Shown: piece after piece, positions 34,601 through 42,465 of the stretch
Layout: every line of letters starts with the position of its first letter
How positions within the stretch are numbered: position 1 is the stretch's first letter
NCBI GenBank assembly: GCA_016288215.1
Contig: JAEEYQ010000067.1
Location: 1 to 64,000 of the forward strand
Length of the DNA: 64,000 bases
Direction of reading: 5' to 3'
From: Lentisphaeria bacterium
GTDB taxonomy: Bacteria > Verrucomicrobiota > Lentisphaeria > Oligosphaerales > Oligosphaeraceae
Translations under genes and position numbers: made by a program
The notes under the pieces: generated by a model
What the model was told of the DNA's origin: nothing
The model's database searches: none
What the model saw: only the letters and a program-made list of their open reading frames with translations

Positions 34601-34816
34601 CTGATAGCGGGGCACCACGTCTTTGATGGTGCCGGCCAGCAAGTGGCCGTAGTGTGGCAGCCCCGTGGCAAAGGGCGGCCCGTCATAGAAGACAAAGGGC
34701 TTGGCGTCCTTCCGCAAGTCCAGAGATTTTTCAAAGATATGCTCCGTCTGCCAATACGACAGAATGCTCTCCTCCATTTTCGGGAAGGAGGCATTGGGCT
34801 CCGCTGCATCAAACAT
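31667..34816 (-). CDS. ileS: isoleucyl-tRNA synthetase, IleS2 (eukaryote-like) type
   Basis: Class I aminoacyl-tRNA synthetase, 1049 aa, that charges tRNA-Ile. The HIGH motif reads PHYGH at residues 54-58 and the KMSKS motif reads KMSKR near 600. TGLPHYGHLLAGTIKDVV, GWDCHGLPIE and the long C-terminal domain without the zinc-finger end place it in the IleS2 group, typical of eukaryotes, chlamydiae and some bacteria, rather than the E. coli-like IleS1. In other species IleS2 enzymes are less sensitive to mupirocin. AGGAG precedes the ATG by 9 bp. The editing domain (CP1) is present. Confidence 0.95.
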   Translation of the reverse strand: MFDAAEPNASFPKMEESILSYWQTEHIFEKSLDLRKDAKPFVFYDGPPFATGLPHYGHLLAGTIKDVVPRYQTMLGRYVERTFGWDCHGLPIEALAQKALNLAGAPAIKERGVDVFNEQCRSMVLTYVSEWKETVNRMGRWVDFDHGYKTMDSKYMESIWWVFKQLWEQGRVYRAHRIMPYSWKLNTPLSNFEANSNYQNVQDPAVTVRMKILDRTLPGTEGLTVYVVIWTTTPWTLPSNLAVCVGPDIDYCVVRDGESNDAYIMAKARLSAYYKKPEEYTILYECKGADLAGIHYEPIFPYYADHANSFVVLCDGYVTTTDGTGIVHQAPAYGEDDYRVCTAAGIELVDPLDDDANFTDKVPEFAGQNCKEADKAIIRHLKQNGKLVCQSTIVHSYPFCERTDTPLIYRAIDAWYVKVEDLHERLKANNEKTSWMPDYVGDRRFANWLAEAKDWNISRNRFWGSCIPVWINVADPDDMICVGSIAELEALSGQKVTDLHKHFIDAIEIKRDGKTYRRTPEVLDCWFESGSMPYAQFHYPFENKEKVEKGFPADFIAEGLDQTRGWFYTLMLISTMLFDQPAYSHVVVNGLVLAEDGRKMSKRLKNYPDPREVIDKYGADALRLCLLGSPVVRAEDLRFSETAVREMMRTVILPLWNAHSFLVTYARVDGWRPANGVAEPPASPENVLDRWILSRLMETTADIRNAMDGYDLQRGANRFTGFIEDLTNWYIRRSRRRFWKSESDTDKAQAYQTLHYTLVTLCQLAAPFIPFITETIYRNLRTEAMPESVHLTDYPSVRAEYHDARLNECMGRTMAAVTLGRFLRTQAVIKTRQPLAAAILVSADAGVRADLQSMASVIAEELNVKEIQIREDEEELVVLSAKANKKKLGPKLGGAMKLALPAIESMGAADIRTLRQGGTVTLNLNGQAVQLELEDIFVQRQEKEGMTVANEADITVALDTRLNAQLIQEGWAREVVSRLQNLRKEMQLDVTDRIHVHYLGPQEMQEAIQAQQAYIANETLALSLTEGDDGQMHEVEVNGVQAKFSVCKA

Positions 34817-34874
34817 ATTATTGGTCTCCTGTATTCGAATGACCCTTTCAATTGTCGTGTTCGACTTCGCCGAC

Positions 34875-35609
34875 CTACAATTTCAGGGTGGTTTTTCTCT
34901 TGTGGCTGCTTTCCGCCTCCTCGGCGGCCTGTGCGTCCGCCAGCACCTTGTCCAGCTCCTGCTGGTCCGTATCCTCCCACGACTCGATCTTGTTGAAGGG
35001 CATGCGCATCTTGGACATCTTGCCCTTGCGGTCCACCATCTCCACGGAGATGACTTCATCGAGCACCTCGAGTATCTGCTTCACCAAGACCTCGCGGTCA
35101 AAGAACACGGCCTTCCATGGGCCGCCCGGCGTGCCGTCCTCCTTGCGGGAGATGGCCAAGAAGTAGTCTCTCGTGTAGCCGCCCTTGACGCCGTCGTCAC
35201 GGATCAGCCCCCGCTGCTCTTTGATCACCGCCTCCAGCTGCCGTGCCTTCTCCGCCTCTTCGGCCTCCCGTTTCGCCGCCTCCTGGGCGGCTAGCTCCTT
35301 GCGCTCCCGCTCGCCTTTGATCTCCATATTAAAGAGGATGTAAAGGGGCCATATCCACGGCAGAATCAGTCCCATCAGGAAATGGGGCAGCGATGCATGG
35401 CGGCGACAGCTGGCGATGGAGGCGGCCCAGAAGGCCGACCCCAGCCAGAAGGTGAGGCCGATGGCGATCAAAATGGCGGTCATCGGATCTGCCTTCAGCT
35501 GTGCCTTTTCCGTGTCCTTTCCCACTTTTGTCAGATAGTCCATTGCCTGATCTCCATAACGGACGATCAGATCCAAAAGGGAGTGCAAAAACGGTTCAGA
35601 AGTTCCCAT
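34875..35609 (-). CDS. hypothetical membrane protein with coiled coil
   Basis: A 244-aa protein not assigned to a family. Residues 1-40 are soluble; two hydrophobic helices follow at about 44-62 and 74-92; residues 98-135 form a charged Glu/Ala/Lys coiled coil; the rest is a mixed basic/acidic domain with YFLAISRKEDGTPGGPWKAV. AGGAA upstream supports the start. It lies between ileS and another membrane protein, with 23 bp to the latter on the same strand, so these two are probably one operon. Confidence 0.65.
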   Translation of the reverse strand: MGTSEPFLHSLLDLIVRYGDQAMDYLTKVGKDTEKAQLKADPMTAILIAIGLTFWLGSAFWAASIASCRRHASLPHFLMGLILPWIWPLYILFNMEIKGERERKELAAQEAAKREAEEAEKARQLEAVIKEQRGLIRDDGVKGGYTRDYFLAISRKEDGTPGGPWKAVFFDREVLVKQILEVLDEVISVEMVDRKGKMSKMRMPFNKIESWEDTDQQELDKVLADAQAAEEAESSHKRKTTLKL

Positions 35610-35632
35610 GGTGTTTCCTGTTTACGGCGAGT

Positions 35633-36553
35633 TCAGGGCATGTTCTGCCCCAAGCTGTCCGAAATAAAGCGTTTAAGGTTGATATAGACAAAATACAGAT
35701 AGACAAGGAAAAGAATCATGTAAAGGGTCTGAAAGTCCAGCCAGGGGACATTGACGAAGGCATATCCCATGCCGGCGATCAGCGGCGGGATGCAGAAATG
35801 CACGCAAAGGGAAAACAGCTCCTTCTTGGCCATGCGCCAATTGCGGTTGAAGCAAAGCACCACGCCAATGAAAATCACCATGCAGAGCAGAACAGGAAAG
35901 AACAGCTCGCAGAAATAGTAGGCGGCGATGAGGGGAAGGGCCATGATGCATCCGGCCTGGGCATACAGGATGATCTTCTCCTGATCCATGACGCATTCGG
36001 TCACCCCCTTCTTGGCAAGCCGTTCCTCAAAGGTGCGGAAGCTCTTCTCGTCCGCCAACGTGGCCTTGCGCAGAGTTCCGCCATTGACGAAATCGCGAAT
36101 CCAAAAGCGCACATCGGTCGATGTGAAAATCAGGCCAAAGCGGCTGCTCCCTTTGAGCAGTTGCGCTGTAAGTGGTTGCTGCCCAACATCATAGAAATCC
36201 GCCTGGCATTCCCCCGCGTAAATGGTGTGGGGAAGCGCGAACTCCCCGCCCCAAAAGAGCCGGCCATCCTTGACGCCCAGATAGCCGACTTCTCCGGAGA
36301 CGGCCTTGGCGATGCGAATGGTATGTCCCATGAATTCGGGGAAGACGATCATCGCCTTCACGCCGCCGCCGACCGCCAGCAGGATGAAGAGCAGCAGGGC
36401 GCTCCGCTTCCAAATCCGCACGCTGCGCAGATAGAACACCGCCAGATGAGGCCGCAGGAACAGCCAACCCAACAGCGTCTTGTAGGAGGGACGCTTCAGG
36501 CCGATGACCCGCCATTGCTCTTCATTGAATTGTCCGGGGCTTCCCGTCTGCAT
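35633..36553 (-). CDS. hypothetical membrane protein (DUF1189-like topology)
   Basis: A 306-aa protein with a first helix at about 52-74, a roughly 130-residue extracytoplasmic domain (75-205) and three or four C-terminal helices (about 208-300). This layout resembles DUF1189 family proteins, but I cannot confirm membership. The start at 36553 is chosen for AGGAG 7 bp upstream, placing it 21 bp after the def stop. It shares the operon with the coiled-coil protein downstream. Confidence 0.62.
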   Translation of the reverse strand: MQTGSPGQFNEEQWRVIGLKRPSYKTLLGWLFLRPHLAVFYLRSVRIWKRSALLLFILLAVGGGVKAMIVFPEFMGHTIRIAKAVSGEVGYLGVKDGRLFWGGEFALPHTIYAGECQADFYDVGQQPLTAQLLKGSSRFGLIFTSTDVRFWIRDFVNGGTLRKATLADEKSFRTFEERLAKKGVTECVMDQEKIILYAQAGCIMALPLIAAYYFCELFFPVLLCMVIFIGVVLCFNRNWRMAKKELFSLCVHFCIPPLIAGMGYAFVNVPWLDFQTLYMILFLVYLYFVYINLKRFISDSLGQNMP

Positions 36554-36574
36554 GCTGCGCTCCTGCAACGCCCC

Positions 36575-37183
36575 TCAGCGGGCCACGTACTTCTGTTCCG
36601 CCTTAGCCATTCGCGCCAACGTGGGAGCCGCCTTCTCCATCTCCTCCTCCGAGATGTGATCCACAAACAGCACGCCGTCAAGATGATCGATTTCATGCTG
36701 CAGACAGCGGGCCAGCAGCCCGTCGCACTCCGCCTCATGGATCTGCCCATCCATGGTCATCGCCCGCAACAGCACCCGCCGAGGCCGTTCCACGGTGCCA
36801 CTGACGCCTGGCAAGCTCAGACAGCCCTCTCCGCAGACGTTCTTCTCCTCCGAGACGGCGAGAATCTGCGGATTGACAAACACCACGGGCATCATGGGAT
36901 TGAACAGCATCTCGCCCGGGGAAAGAGCCGCCGAGGCCTTTTCATCCCGTTCATCGCCTTTGGTGTCAATCACAATCATGCGCTTGTTCACGCCCACCTG
37001 CGGCGCCGCCAACCCCACGCCGGGGACCTCGCTCTCCAGCAACGTGACGACCATCCGCTCGGCAAGCTGACGCTCCTCCTCGCCAATGGTCACGATCTCC
37101 GCAGAACGCTGCCGCAACGCGGGATGGCCATTGCGAACAATGCGCATCCTGCGGGGCTTCCGGTTATTCAGAAAATCCAACAT
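36575..37183 (-). CDS. def: peptide deformylase
   Basis: Iron or zinc metalloenzyme that removes the formyl group from nascent proteins. The 202-aa product has all three family motifs: GVGLAAPQVG near 55-64, EGCLSLPG near 117-124 (metal Cys) and QHEIDHLDG near 161-169 (two metal His and catalytic Glu). GGAG precedes the ATG. It heads a likely operon with the two downstream membrane-protein genes on the minus strand. Confidence 0.95.
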   Translation of the reverse strand: MLDFLNNRKPRRMRIVRNGHPALRQRSAEIVTIGEEERQLAERMVVTLLESEVPGVGLAAPQVGVNKRMIVIDTKGDERDEKASAALSPGEMLFNPMMPVVFVNPQILAVSEEKNVCGEGCLSLPGVSGTVERPRRVLLRAMTMDGQIHEAECDGLLARCLQHEIDHLDGVLFVDHISEEEMEKAAPTLARMAKAEQKYVAR

Positions 37184-37291
37184 CCATGTTCTCCATGCAA
37201 AACAGTTTCGGCAAACCTATAAGGTATCCCGTATTACGAATTTTGCCAATCAACATCCCATGGATTCATGGCTTCCATGCAACAATCTGCA

Positions 37292-37330
37292 TCGCATGCG
37301 GCGCAAATGCACAGTCTTTGCCGCATGCGA
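37292..37330. repeat. inverted repeat upstream of def
   Basis: Perfect 11-bp arms TCGCATGCGGC (37292-37302) and GCCGCATGCGA (37320-37330) with a 17-nt loop, about 110 bp upstream of the def start and just beyond the hydA terminator. It may be an operator or a leader hairpin for the def operon; no promoter is obvious. Confidence 0.6.
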
Positions 37331-37354
37331 AGCCAAGTCTAGCTCTTCGTTCCA

Positions 37355-37393
37355 TAAAAAAGCCTCCGGGATTTTGCATTCCGGAGGCTTTTA
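37355..37393 (-). terminator. intrinsic terminator of the hydCBA operon
   Basis: Stem GCCTCCGG/CCGGAGGC with A and T tracts on both sides, 39 bp beyond the hydA stop on the minus strand (CCGGAGGCTTTTTT). The flanking tracts would let it work in both directions. Confidence 0.88.
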
Positions 37394-37431
37394 TGATTCA
37401 CCTTGCCATAATGGTCATGGCAGTCAACGGA

Positions 37432-39234
37432 CTATTTCTGATGATAGACCGTATGGAGCAGATGGTGGGCCTTCTCGCTGCCGGGCGTGCCCAGATACTC
37501 TTTGTAGAGCTTCTGGATGTCCGAATTCTCATGAGACAGCCGCTTGACCTTGCGTTCGTCTTCGGTGTAGAGGCCTTTCATGCGCTTGTCCAGCAGGTCG
37601 CGATGGCCATGCAGATAAGGCTGGCCGCCGCCGTTGATGCAGCCGCCAGGGCAGGCCATGATTTCGATGGCCTGGAAGCGGGAACGATCCTCACGGACCA
37701 TTTCGAGCACCTTGCGGGCGTTGCCGAGGCCGGAGGCGACGGCGACGTTGACCGTGAGGCCAGGGGCGACTTCGACTTTGGCTTCCTTCACGCCGTCCAG
37801 ACCGCGGACCGCGCGGAAGTTGATGGCATCGCCTTCCAAGTTCTTGCCGTTCAGCATCCAGTAGACGGAACGCAGAGCCGCCTCAAGCACACCGCCGGTG
37901 ACGCCGAAGATATCGGCGGCGCCAGTGGATTCGCCCAGCGGGCTGTCATACTTGTCGTCCTGCATGTTGGCCAGATTCACGCCGGCTTCGCGGAGCATCT
38001 TGACCAGCTCGCGGGTGGTCACGACGTAGTCGATGTCACGGACGCCGTTGGGCGCGAATTCGGGGCGTGCCGCCTCGTACTTCTTGGCCTGGCAGGGCAT
38101 GACGGAGACCACGATGAGATCCTTCGGGGCGATGCCCAGCTTCTCCGCGTAGAAGCTCTTCGCGGTGGCGCCGAACATCTGCTGCGGGGACTTGCAACTG
38201 GACGGGATGTCAAGCAGGTCGGGGAAATTGTGCTCAATGAAGTTGATCCAGCCGGGGCAGCAGGAGGTGAGGATCGGCAGCTTCGCGGCGAGGGATGCAT
38301 CCATAGCGCTCTTGCCAGCCTTCAATGCACCGAGGAAGTCCTTTACGCGGCCGACGAGTTCGTTGCCTTCCTCCATGATGGTCAGGTCGGCGGCGAAGTT
38401 CGTGTCAAACACCTTGTCGAAGCCGAGGGCGCGGAGGCCGGCCACCAGCTTAGCCGTGATAGGCATGCCGGGCTCGAAACCGAATTCCTGACCGATGGCG
38501 ACGCGGACTGCCGGAGCCGTGCTGACGACCACGGTCTTCGTGGGATCGTTGATGGCGTTCCACACCTTCTTCACATAGCTGATGCCCGTGATGGCACCGA
38601 CGGGGCAGGCGTTGACGCACTGACCGCAGAACGTGCAGGAGGTGTCCGCCAGCGGAATCATGCTGGCCGTACCGACCTTCGCGGAGAAGCCGCGGCCGAC
38701 GCCAGTCAGGGTGCCGACGGTCTGGACCTTGTTGCAGACGGTCTCGCAACGGCGGCACATGATGCACTTGTTCAGGTCGCGCATGATGGCTTCGCTGGAG
38801 TCATCGATGTCGAACTTGTTGGTTTCGCCCTTGAACTCGATGTCGCGGATGCCGAATTCGGCGGCCAGCTTCTGCAGTTCGCAGTCCTGGTTCTTCGGGC
38901 AGGTCAGACAGTCTTTGGGATGGTCGCTCAGCATCAGTTCGAGAACCGTGCGGCGGGCGTTGAGGGCGCGCTGCGAATTGGTCCAGACTTCCACTTTGCT
39001 GTTGGTGATCGGCGTCGCGCAGGCAGGCACCAGAATGGGGCGCGGGCGGATGCCGGTGGCCTCGACCAGACAGATGCGGCAGGACGCGGGCTTGTTGGAG
39101 ACGCCGCAGCCCAGATCCTTGCAGTAGCACAGGGTCGGGATGTTGATGTTCAGCTTCTGAGCGGCTTCAAGAATGGTGGAGCCGGCAGGAACACAAACTT
39201 CTTTACCGTTGATTTTAATGGTTACGTCACTCAT
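37432..39234 (-). CDS. hydA: [FeFe]-hydrogenase catalytic subunit HydA
   Basis: The 600-aa subunit carries the H-cluster of an NAD/ferredoxin-linked hydrogenase. The N-terminal 2Fe-2S domain has Cys residues in LCYCKDLGCG and SCRICL (about 36-55). A His/Cys 4Fe-4S segment (SDHPKDCLTCPKNQDC) follows, then two 4Fe-4S ferredoxin sites (Cys 157-167 and 200-210). H-cluster motifs are TSCCPGW (323-329), MPCQAKKYE (379-387) and EIMACPGGCINGGGQP (524-539). ATG 39234 follows the hydB stop closely; the upstream frame to 39324 is not needed. Maturases HydEFG are not in the window. Confidence 0.95.
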   Translation of the reverse strand: MSDVTIKINGKEVCVPAGSTILEAAQKLNINIPTLCYCKDLGCGVSNKPASCRICLVEATGIRPRPILVPACATPITNSKVEVWTNSQRALNARRTVLELMLSDHPKDCLTCPKNQDCELQKLAAEFGIRDIEFKGETNKFDIDDSSEAIMRDLNKCIMCRRCETVCNKVQTVGTLTGVGRGFSAKVGTASMIPLADTSCTFCGQCVNACPVGAITGISYVKKVWNAINDPTKTVVVSTAPAVRVAIGQEFGFEPGMPITAKLVAGLRALGFDKVFDTNFAADLTIMEEGNELVGRVKDFLGALKAGKSAMDASLAAKLPILTSCCPGWINFIEHNFPDLLDIPSSCKSPQQMFGATAKSFYAEKLGIAPKDLIVVSVMPCQAKKYEAARPEFAPNGVRDIDYVVTTRELVKMLREAGVNLANMQDDKYDSPLGESTGAADIFGVTGGVLEAALRSVYWMLNGKNLEGDAINFRAVRGLDGVKEAKVEVAPGLTVNVAVASGLGNARKVLEMVREDRSRFQAIEIMACPGGCINGGGQPYLHGHRDLLDKRMKGLYTEDERKVKRLSHENSDIQKLYKEYLGTPGSEKAHHLLHTVYHQK

Positions 39235-39244
39235 TTTCTCACAC

Positions 39245-41173
39245 TCATTCCTTAACAATGGCTTTCTTCGGGCATCCGTCAATGCAGGCACCGCACTTGA
39301 TGCACTTGCTGACATCGATGACATGTTTCTGTTTCGGCTCGCCGCTGATGGCGCCGACGGGGCAGTTGCGCTTGCACTTTGTGCAGCCGATGCAGGCGTC
39401 GGTGATCTTCAGCGTGTAGAGCTTGGTGCAGGTGCCGGAGGGGCACTTCTTGTCACGGACATGGGCGATGTACTCATCCTTGAAATAGCGGAGTGTGGAG
39501 AGGATGGGATTAGGGGCCGTCTGACCGAGGCCGCAAAGCGCGGTGTCGCGGATGGTGTTGGCCAGCTTCTCCAGCTCGACCAGCGTGTTCTCCGTGGCGG
39601 TGCCGTCGCAGATCGTCTCGAGCATTTCGAGCATGCGGCGGGTTCCAATACGGCAGGGTGTGCACTTGCCGCAGGACTCGTCTTTGGTGAAGCCCAGATA
39701 GAACTTGGCCATCGCGGGCATGCAGTCCTTGTCGGAGAGGACGATCATGCCGCCGGAACCCATCATGGAACCGATCTTCATCAATGAGCCGTAGTCAATC
39801 GGGGTGTCCAGATTCTCTTTGGTGATGCAGCCGCCGGAGGGGCCGCCGGTCTGGACGGCCTTGAATTCGCGGCCGCCGGCAATGCCGCCGCCGATTTCAT
39901 AGATGATCTCGCGGAGGGTCGTGCCCATGGGGACTTCGACCAGACCCACGTTGTTGACCTGCCCGGCCAGAGCGAACACCTTCGTGCCCGCATTGCCGCT
40001 GATGGTCTTGACCCAATGACCGTTCTCATCGCGTTCGGTGACCCAGTTGCCGATCTTGGAGTACCAGGCTGCCCCCTTGCGCATGATGATTGGAATGGAG
40101 GCGTAGGTCTCCACGTTGTTCACGTTGGTGGAGCAGCCCCAATAGCCGCCGCCGATGTTGGCGGGGAACGGCGGCTTCGTGGTGGGCTCGCCGCGGAGGC
40201 CTTCCATGGAGTGGATCAGAGCCGTCTCTTCGCCGCAGACGAAGGCGCCGGCGCCCAACTTGATGTTGATGTCAAAGTTGAAGCCCGTGCCCATGATGTT
40301 CTTGCCGAGGAGGCCAAGCTCGCGGGCCTGGTCGATGGCCAGCTGCAGATGGGAGACCGCCAGCGGATATTCCGCGCGGATGTAGACCAAGCCGTTCTGT
40401 GCGCCGATGGCATAGCCGCCGATGGCCATGGCCTCGATGATGGAGCAGGGATCGCCTTCCATGATGGAACGGTCCATGAACGCCCCGGGGTCGCCTTCGT
40501 CCGCGTTGCAGACGATGTATTTCTCTTCGGCCTGCACGCCAGCCGCGATCTTCCACTTCATGCCGGTGGGGAAACCCGCGCCGCCACGACCGCAGATGCC
40601 GGAGTCAAGCACTTCCTGCACCACGTCGGCAGGCTTCATCTCGGTCAGCGCCTTGGCCAGGCCCTGGAAACCTTCCGCCGCAATGTACTCTTCGATATTC
40701 TCTTCGGCGATGACGCCACAGTTGCGCAACGCAATGCGCTGCTGCTTCTTGTAGAACGGCATCTGCTGGCAGTCCGTGATCTGGGCCTTCAGCGTGGGCT
40801 CCACATAGACCAGACGCTCCACCAGCTGGTGGCCGACGATGTGCTTCTCCACAATCTCCTTCGCGTCTTCCGGCTTCACCTTCACATAGAAGACGTTGTC
40901 CGGCATGATCTTCACAATCGGCCCCTGGGCGCAGAAGCCGAAGCACCCCGTCTGGACGACGTTCACGTCGTTCTCAAGGCCGGCGGCCTTGACTTCGGCG
41001 CGCAGATTGGCGATGATGTCCTGGCTGTTGGAGACCAAGCAGCCCGTGTCACCGCAGATGAGGATGTCCTTCTTCTTGGAGTCCGTCTTGGCTCCCGCAA
41101 GGCGCAGCGTCAGCTTGACCTTGGCGGAGTCGTACATGGCCATCAAGTCGGCCTTGCTTGTAATCTTTTTCAT
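39245..41173 (-). CDS. hydB: [FeFe]-hydrogenase NADH-binding subunit HydB (NuoF-like)
   Basis: The 642-aa flavoprotein passes electrons between NAD(H), ferredoxin and HydA. A thioredoxin-like 2Fe-2S domain at residues about 35-120 carries CGDTGC and CFGFC. The NuoF core has GRGGAGFPTGMKW and CNADEGDPGAFMDR (FMN and NADH contacts, about 195-230) and the 4Fe-4S motif ESCGKCTPCRIG near 485. Two extra 4Fe-4S ferredoxin sites end the protein (CIGCTKCKRNCPVGAI and CIKCGACIDGCP), as in bifurcating HydB. It overlaps hydC by 4 bp (ATGA) with AAGGAGG inside the hydC end. Confidence 0.95.
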   Translation of the reverse strand: MKKITSKADLMAMYDSAKVKLTLRLAGAKTDSKKKDILICGDTGCLVSNSQDIIANLRAEVKAAGLENDVNVVQTGCFGFCAQGPIVKIMPDNVFYVKVKPEDAKEIVEKHIVGHQLVERLVYVEPTLKAQITDCQQMPFYKKQQRIALRNCGVIAEENIEEYIAAEGFQGLAKALTEMKPADVVQEVLDSGICGRGGAGFPTGMKWKIAAGVQAEEKYIVCNADEGDPGAFMDRSIMEGDPCSIIEAMAIGGYAIGAQNGLVYIRAEYPLAVSHLQLAIDQARELGLLGKNIMGTGFNFDINIKLGAGAFVCGEETALIHSMEGLRGEPTTKPPFPANIGGGYWGCSTNVNNVETYASIPIIMRKGAAWYSKIGNWVTERDENGHWVKTISGNAGTKVFALAGQVNNVGLVEVPMGTTLREIIYEIGGGIAGGREFKAVQTGGPSGGCITKENLDTPIDYGSLMKIGSMMGSGGMIVLSDKDCMPAMAKFYLGFTKDESCGKCTPCRIGTRRMLEMLETICDGTATENTLVELEKLANTIRDTALCGLGQTAPNPILSTLRYFKDEYIAHVRDKKCPSGTCTKLYTLKITDACIGCTKCKRNCPVGAISGEPKQKHVIDVSKCIKCGACIDGCPKKAIVKE

Positions 41174-41694
41174 GCCTGTGCCTCCTTGGCCTTGATTTCT
41201 TCCACCACAGCGCGCGCTTTGGCGGGGGTGACACTTCCGTAAACCTTGCCGTTGACCCGCATCACGGGCGCCAGACCGCAGCAGCCGACGCAGCGCAGCG
41301 CGGTGATGGAGAACAGCCCGTCCGCCGTGGGCGTGGTGTCCGCCTTGATGCCGAGGACGCGCTCCAGCTCGTTGAGCACGGTCTCGGATCCCTTGACGTA
41401 GCAGGCGGTGCCCAGGCAGATGTCAATGATATACTTGCCCTTGGGCTCGGTCGTGAAATAGTTGTAGAAGCTGACGACGCCAGAAACCTGTGCCTCCGTG
41501 AGCGCGAGCTTGTCCGCCACATGCTTCTGCACTTCGCGTGGCAGGTAGCCGAAAATCTCCTGCGCCTTGTGCAGAACCTGGATGAGATATCCACGTCTGC
41601 GATCGTCCTTGACATCGATGCCAAGGCCATCAATAAAGGCGTCCAGTACGGCAAACTTTGCCTTCGCGCCTTCTGACAACTTGCAATCACACAT
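41170..41694 (-). CDS. hydC: [FeFe]-hydrogenase subunit HydC (NuoE-like)
   Basis: The 174-aa thioredoxin-fold protein binds one 2Fe-2S cluster with Cys residues in CLGTACYVKGS and CVGCCGLAP. An N-terminal helical region (VLHKAQEIFGYLPREVQKHVA) is typical of NuoE. It is the first gene of the hydCBA operon and ends inside the start of hydB. The hydrogenase of this trimeric type can be electron-bifurcating, using NADH and reduced ferredoxin together to make H2. Confidence 0.94.
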   Translation of the reverse strand: MCDCKLSEGAKAKFAVLDAFIDGLGIDVKDDRRRGYLIQVLHKAQEIFGYLPREVQKHVADKLALTEAQVSGVVSFYNYFTTEPKGKYIIDICLGTACYVKGSETVLNELERVLGIKADTTPTADGLFSITALRCVGCCGLAPVMRVNGKVYGSVTPAKARAVVEEIKAKEAQA

Positions 41695-41847
41695 GTTTTT
41701 ACCTTTGACTTTGGGTTGGAGTCCTTTGCCTATGCCATCACTGGCAACTCTTTGGAAACAAAAACCTAAAAAGGAGGGATAGGCTGGAGGCGGAGCCGAC
41801 CGTGCCCTCCAACGCTATCACATGCACAAAATACTGTAATGCCGTTG

Positions 41848-41883
41848 CGCCATATTGCAAATGTCCACGAGGGAAATATGGCG
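41848..41883. repeat. inverted repeat CGCCATATT/AATATGGCG
   Basis: Perfect 9-bp arms (41848-41856 and 41875-41883) separated by 18 bp, about 150 bp upstream of hydC. It may be an operator or leader hairpin. Confidence 0.45.
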
Positions 41884-41907
41884 AATCCCATGACAATGAA
41901 AGCGAAT

Positions 41908-41972
41908 CATGACATTTTTGTCTATACAATACTATTATATGTCATGACATGCCAAGACCTGACATCATGTCA
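41908..41972. promoter_or_regulatory. cluster of TGTCATGACA-type palindromes upstream of hydCBA
   Basis: A perfect 12-bp palindrome ATGTCATGACAT (41939-41950), a second one TGACATCATGTCA (41960-41972) and a half-site CATGACAT (41908-41915). The region is AT-rich and contains TATAATA on the minus strand. It probably binds a dimeric regulator. Which gene it controls is not certain: hydC lies about 215 bp away on the minus strand. Confidence 0.5.
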
Positions 41973-42087
41973 TATATGTCTGGACGTGGCGTTGAATGCA
42001 ACGAGAACACCGTCGAAAAATCATCCGTTCGTCTGGCTCATCATGGATTCATGTAATATATTGTTAAGGAATAAACGTTACCAGTAG

Positions 42088-42307
42088 GTAACTATTCAGA
42101 AGGAGTCCACAGAACACACGGAAGGACACAGAAGACGCAGATGGCAGCCTCCCTTTTCGCAAAAAAGGTCCTAAAGGACCGCCGTCTCCGTGACATCCCG
42201 GAGACCCGCGCCGCTTCAGCGCGTTTTGCGAAAAGGGGCCTGATTGATTCGACTTGTCATTTCATTCCGTGTATTCCGTGGACTTTAAAGGGGTTCTGAA
42301 TAGATAC
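42088..42307. repeat. 220-bp MITE-like element with terminal inverted repeats
   Basis: Ends: GTAACTATTCAGAA (42088-42101) and TTCTGAATAGATAC (42294-42307), followed inward by GTCCACAGAACACACGGAA and TTCCGTGTATTCCGTGGAC. Inside are nested perfect arms CCCTTTTCGCAAAA/TTTTGCGAAAAGGG (42151-42164, 42224-42237), GGTCC/GGACC, GTCTCCG/CGGAGAC and CGCGC/GCGCG. There is no coding capacity. The inner end resembles the element at 22581-22735. No clear target-site duplication is seen. Confidence 0.8.
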
Positions 42308-42339
42308 ACCTGTAGTTTCAAATATGAAAGGACAAAGTA

Positions 42340-42462
42340 GTGGATATTTCAAAAATGGTGATGACAATCAGCGCGGTTTGTTTTCTGGCTGCCTCGGCGG
42401 CGGAACCGTATCCCAAGCAGATGATTACACCGGCGGAGCAAGTAGTTTTTGGGGAGAAGTGA
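42340..42462 (+). CDS. signal-peptide ORF in frame with the downstream GH78
   Basis: A 40-codon ORF (GTG at 42340; ATG at 42355 also possible) encodes a classic Sec signal peptide (MVMTISAVCFLAASAA) and about 20 mature residues (EPYPKQMITPAEQVVFGEK). It then stops at TGA 42460-42462. The GH78 start codon lies three bases later in the same reading frame, so only this one stop codon separates them. AAAGGA sits 7 bp before the GTG. It could be the remnant of a once longer secreted enzyme, a coupled leader peptide, or a sequencing error (TGG to TGA). Confidence 0.55.
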   Translation: MDISKMVMTISAVCFLAASAAEPYPKQMITPAEQVVFGEK

Positions 42463-42465
42463 AAT

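Noticed and set aside
31826-34996. 1056-aa ORF on the plus strand opposite ileS
   Set aside because: It is the mirror of ileS on the other strand; codon bias of the GC-rich gene keeps the antisense frame open. No domain is seen.
37186-39255. 689-aa plus-strand ORF opposite hydA
   Set aside because: hydA has all H-cluster motifs; the opposite frame is low complexity without motifs.
41738-41929. 63-aa minus-strand ORF before hydC
   Set aside because: No ribosome-binding site, and it overlaps the inverted repeat and palindrome region that looks regulatory.
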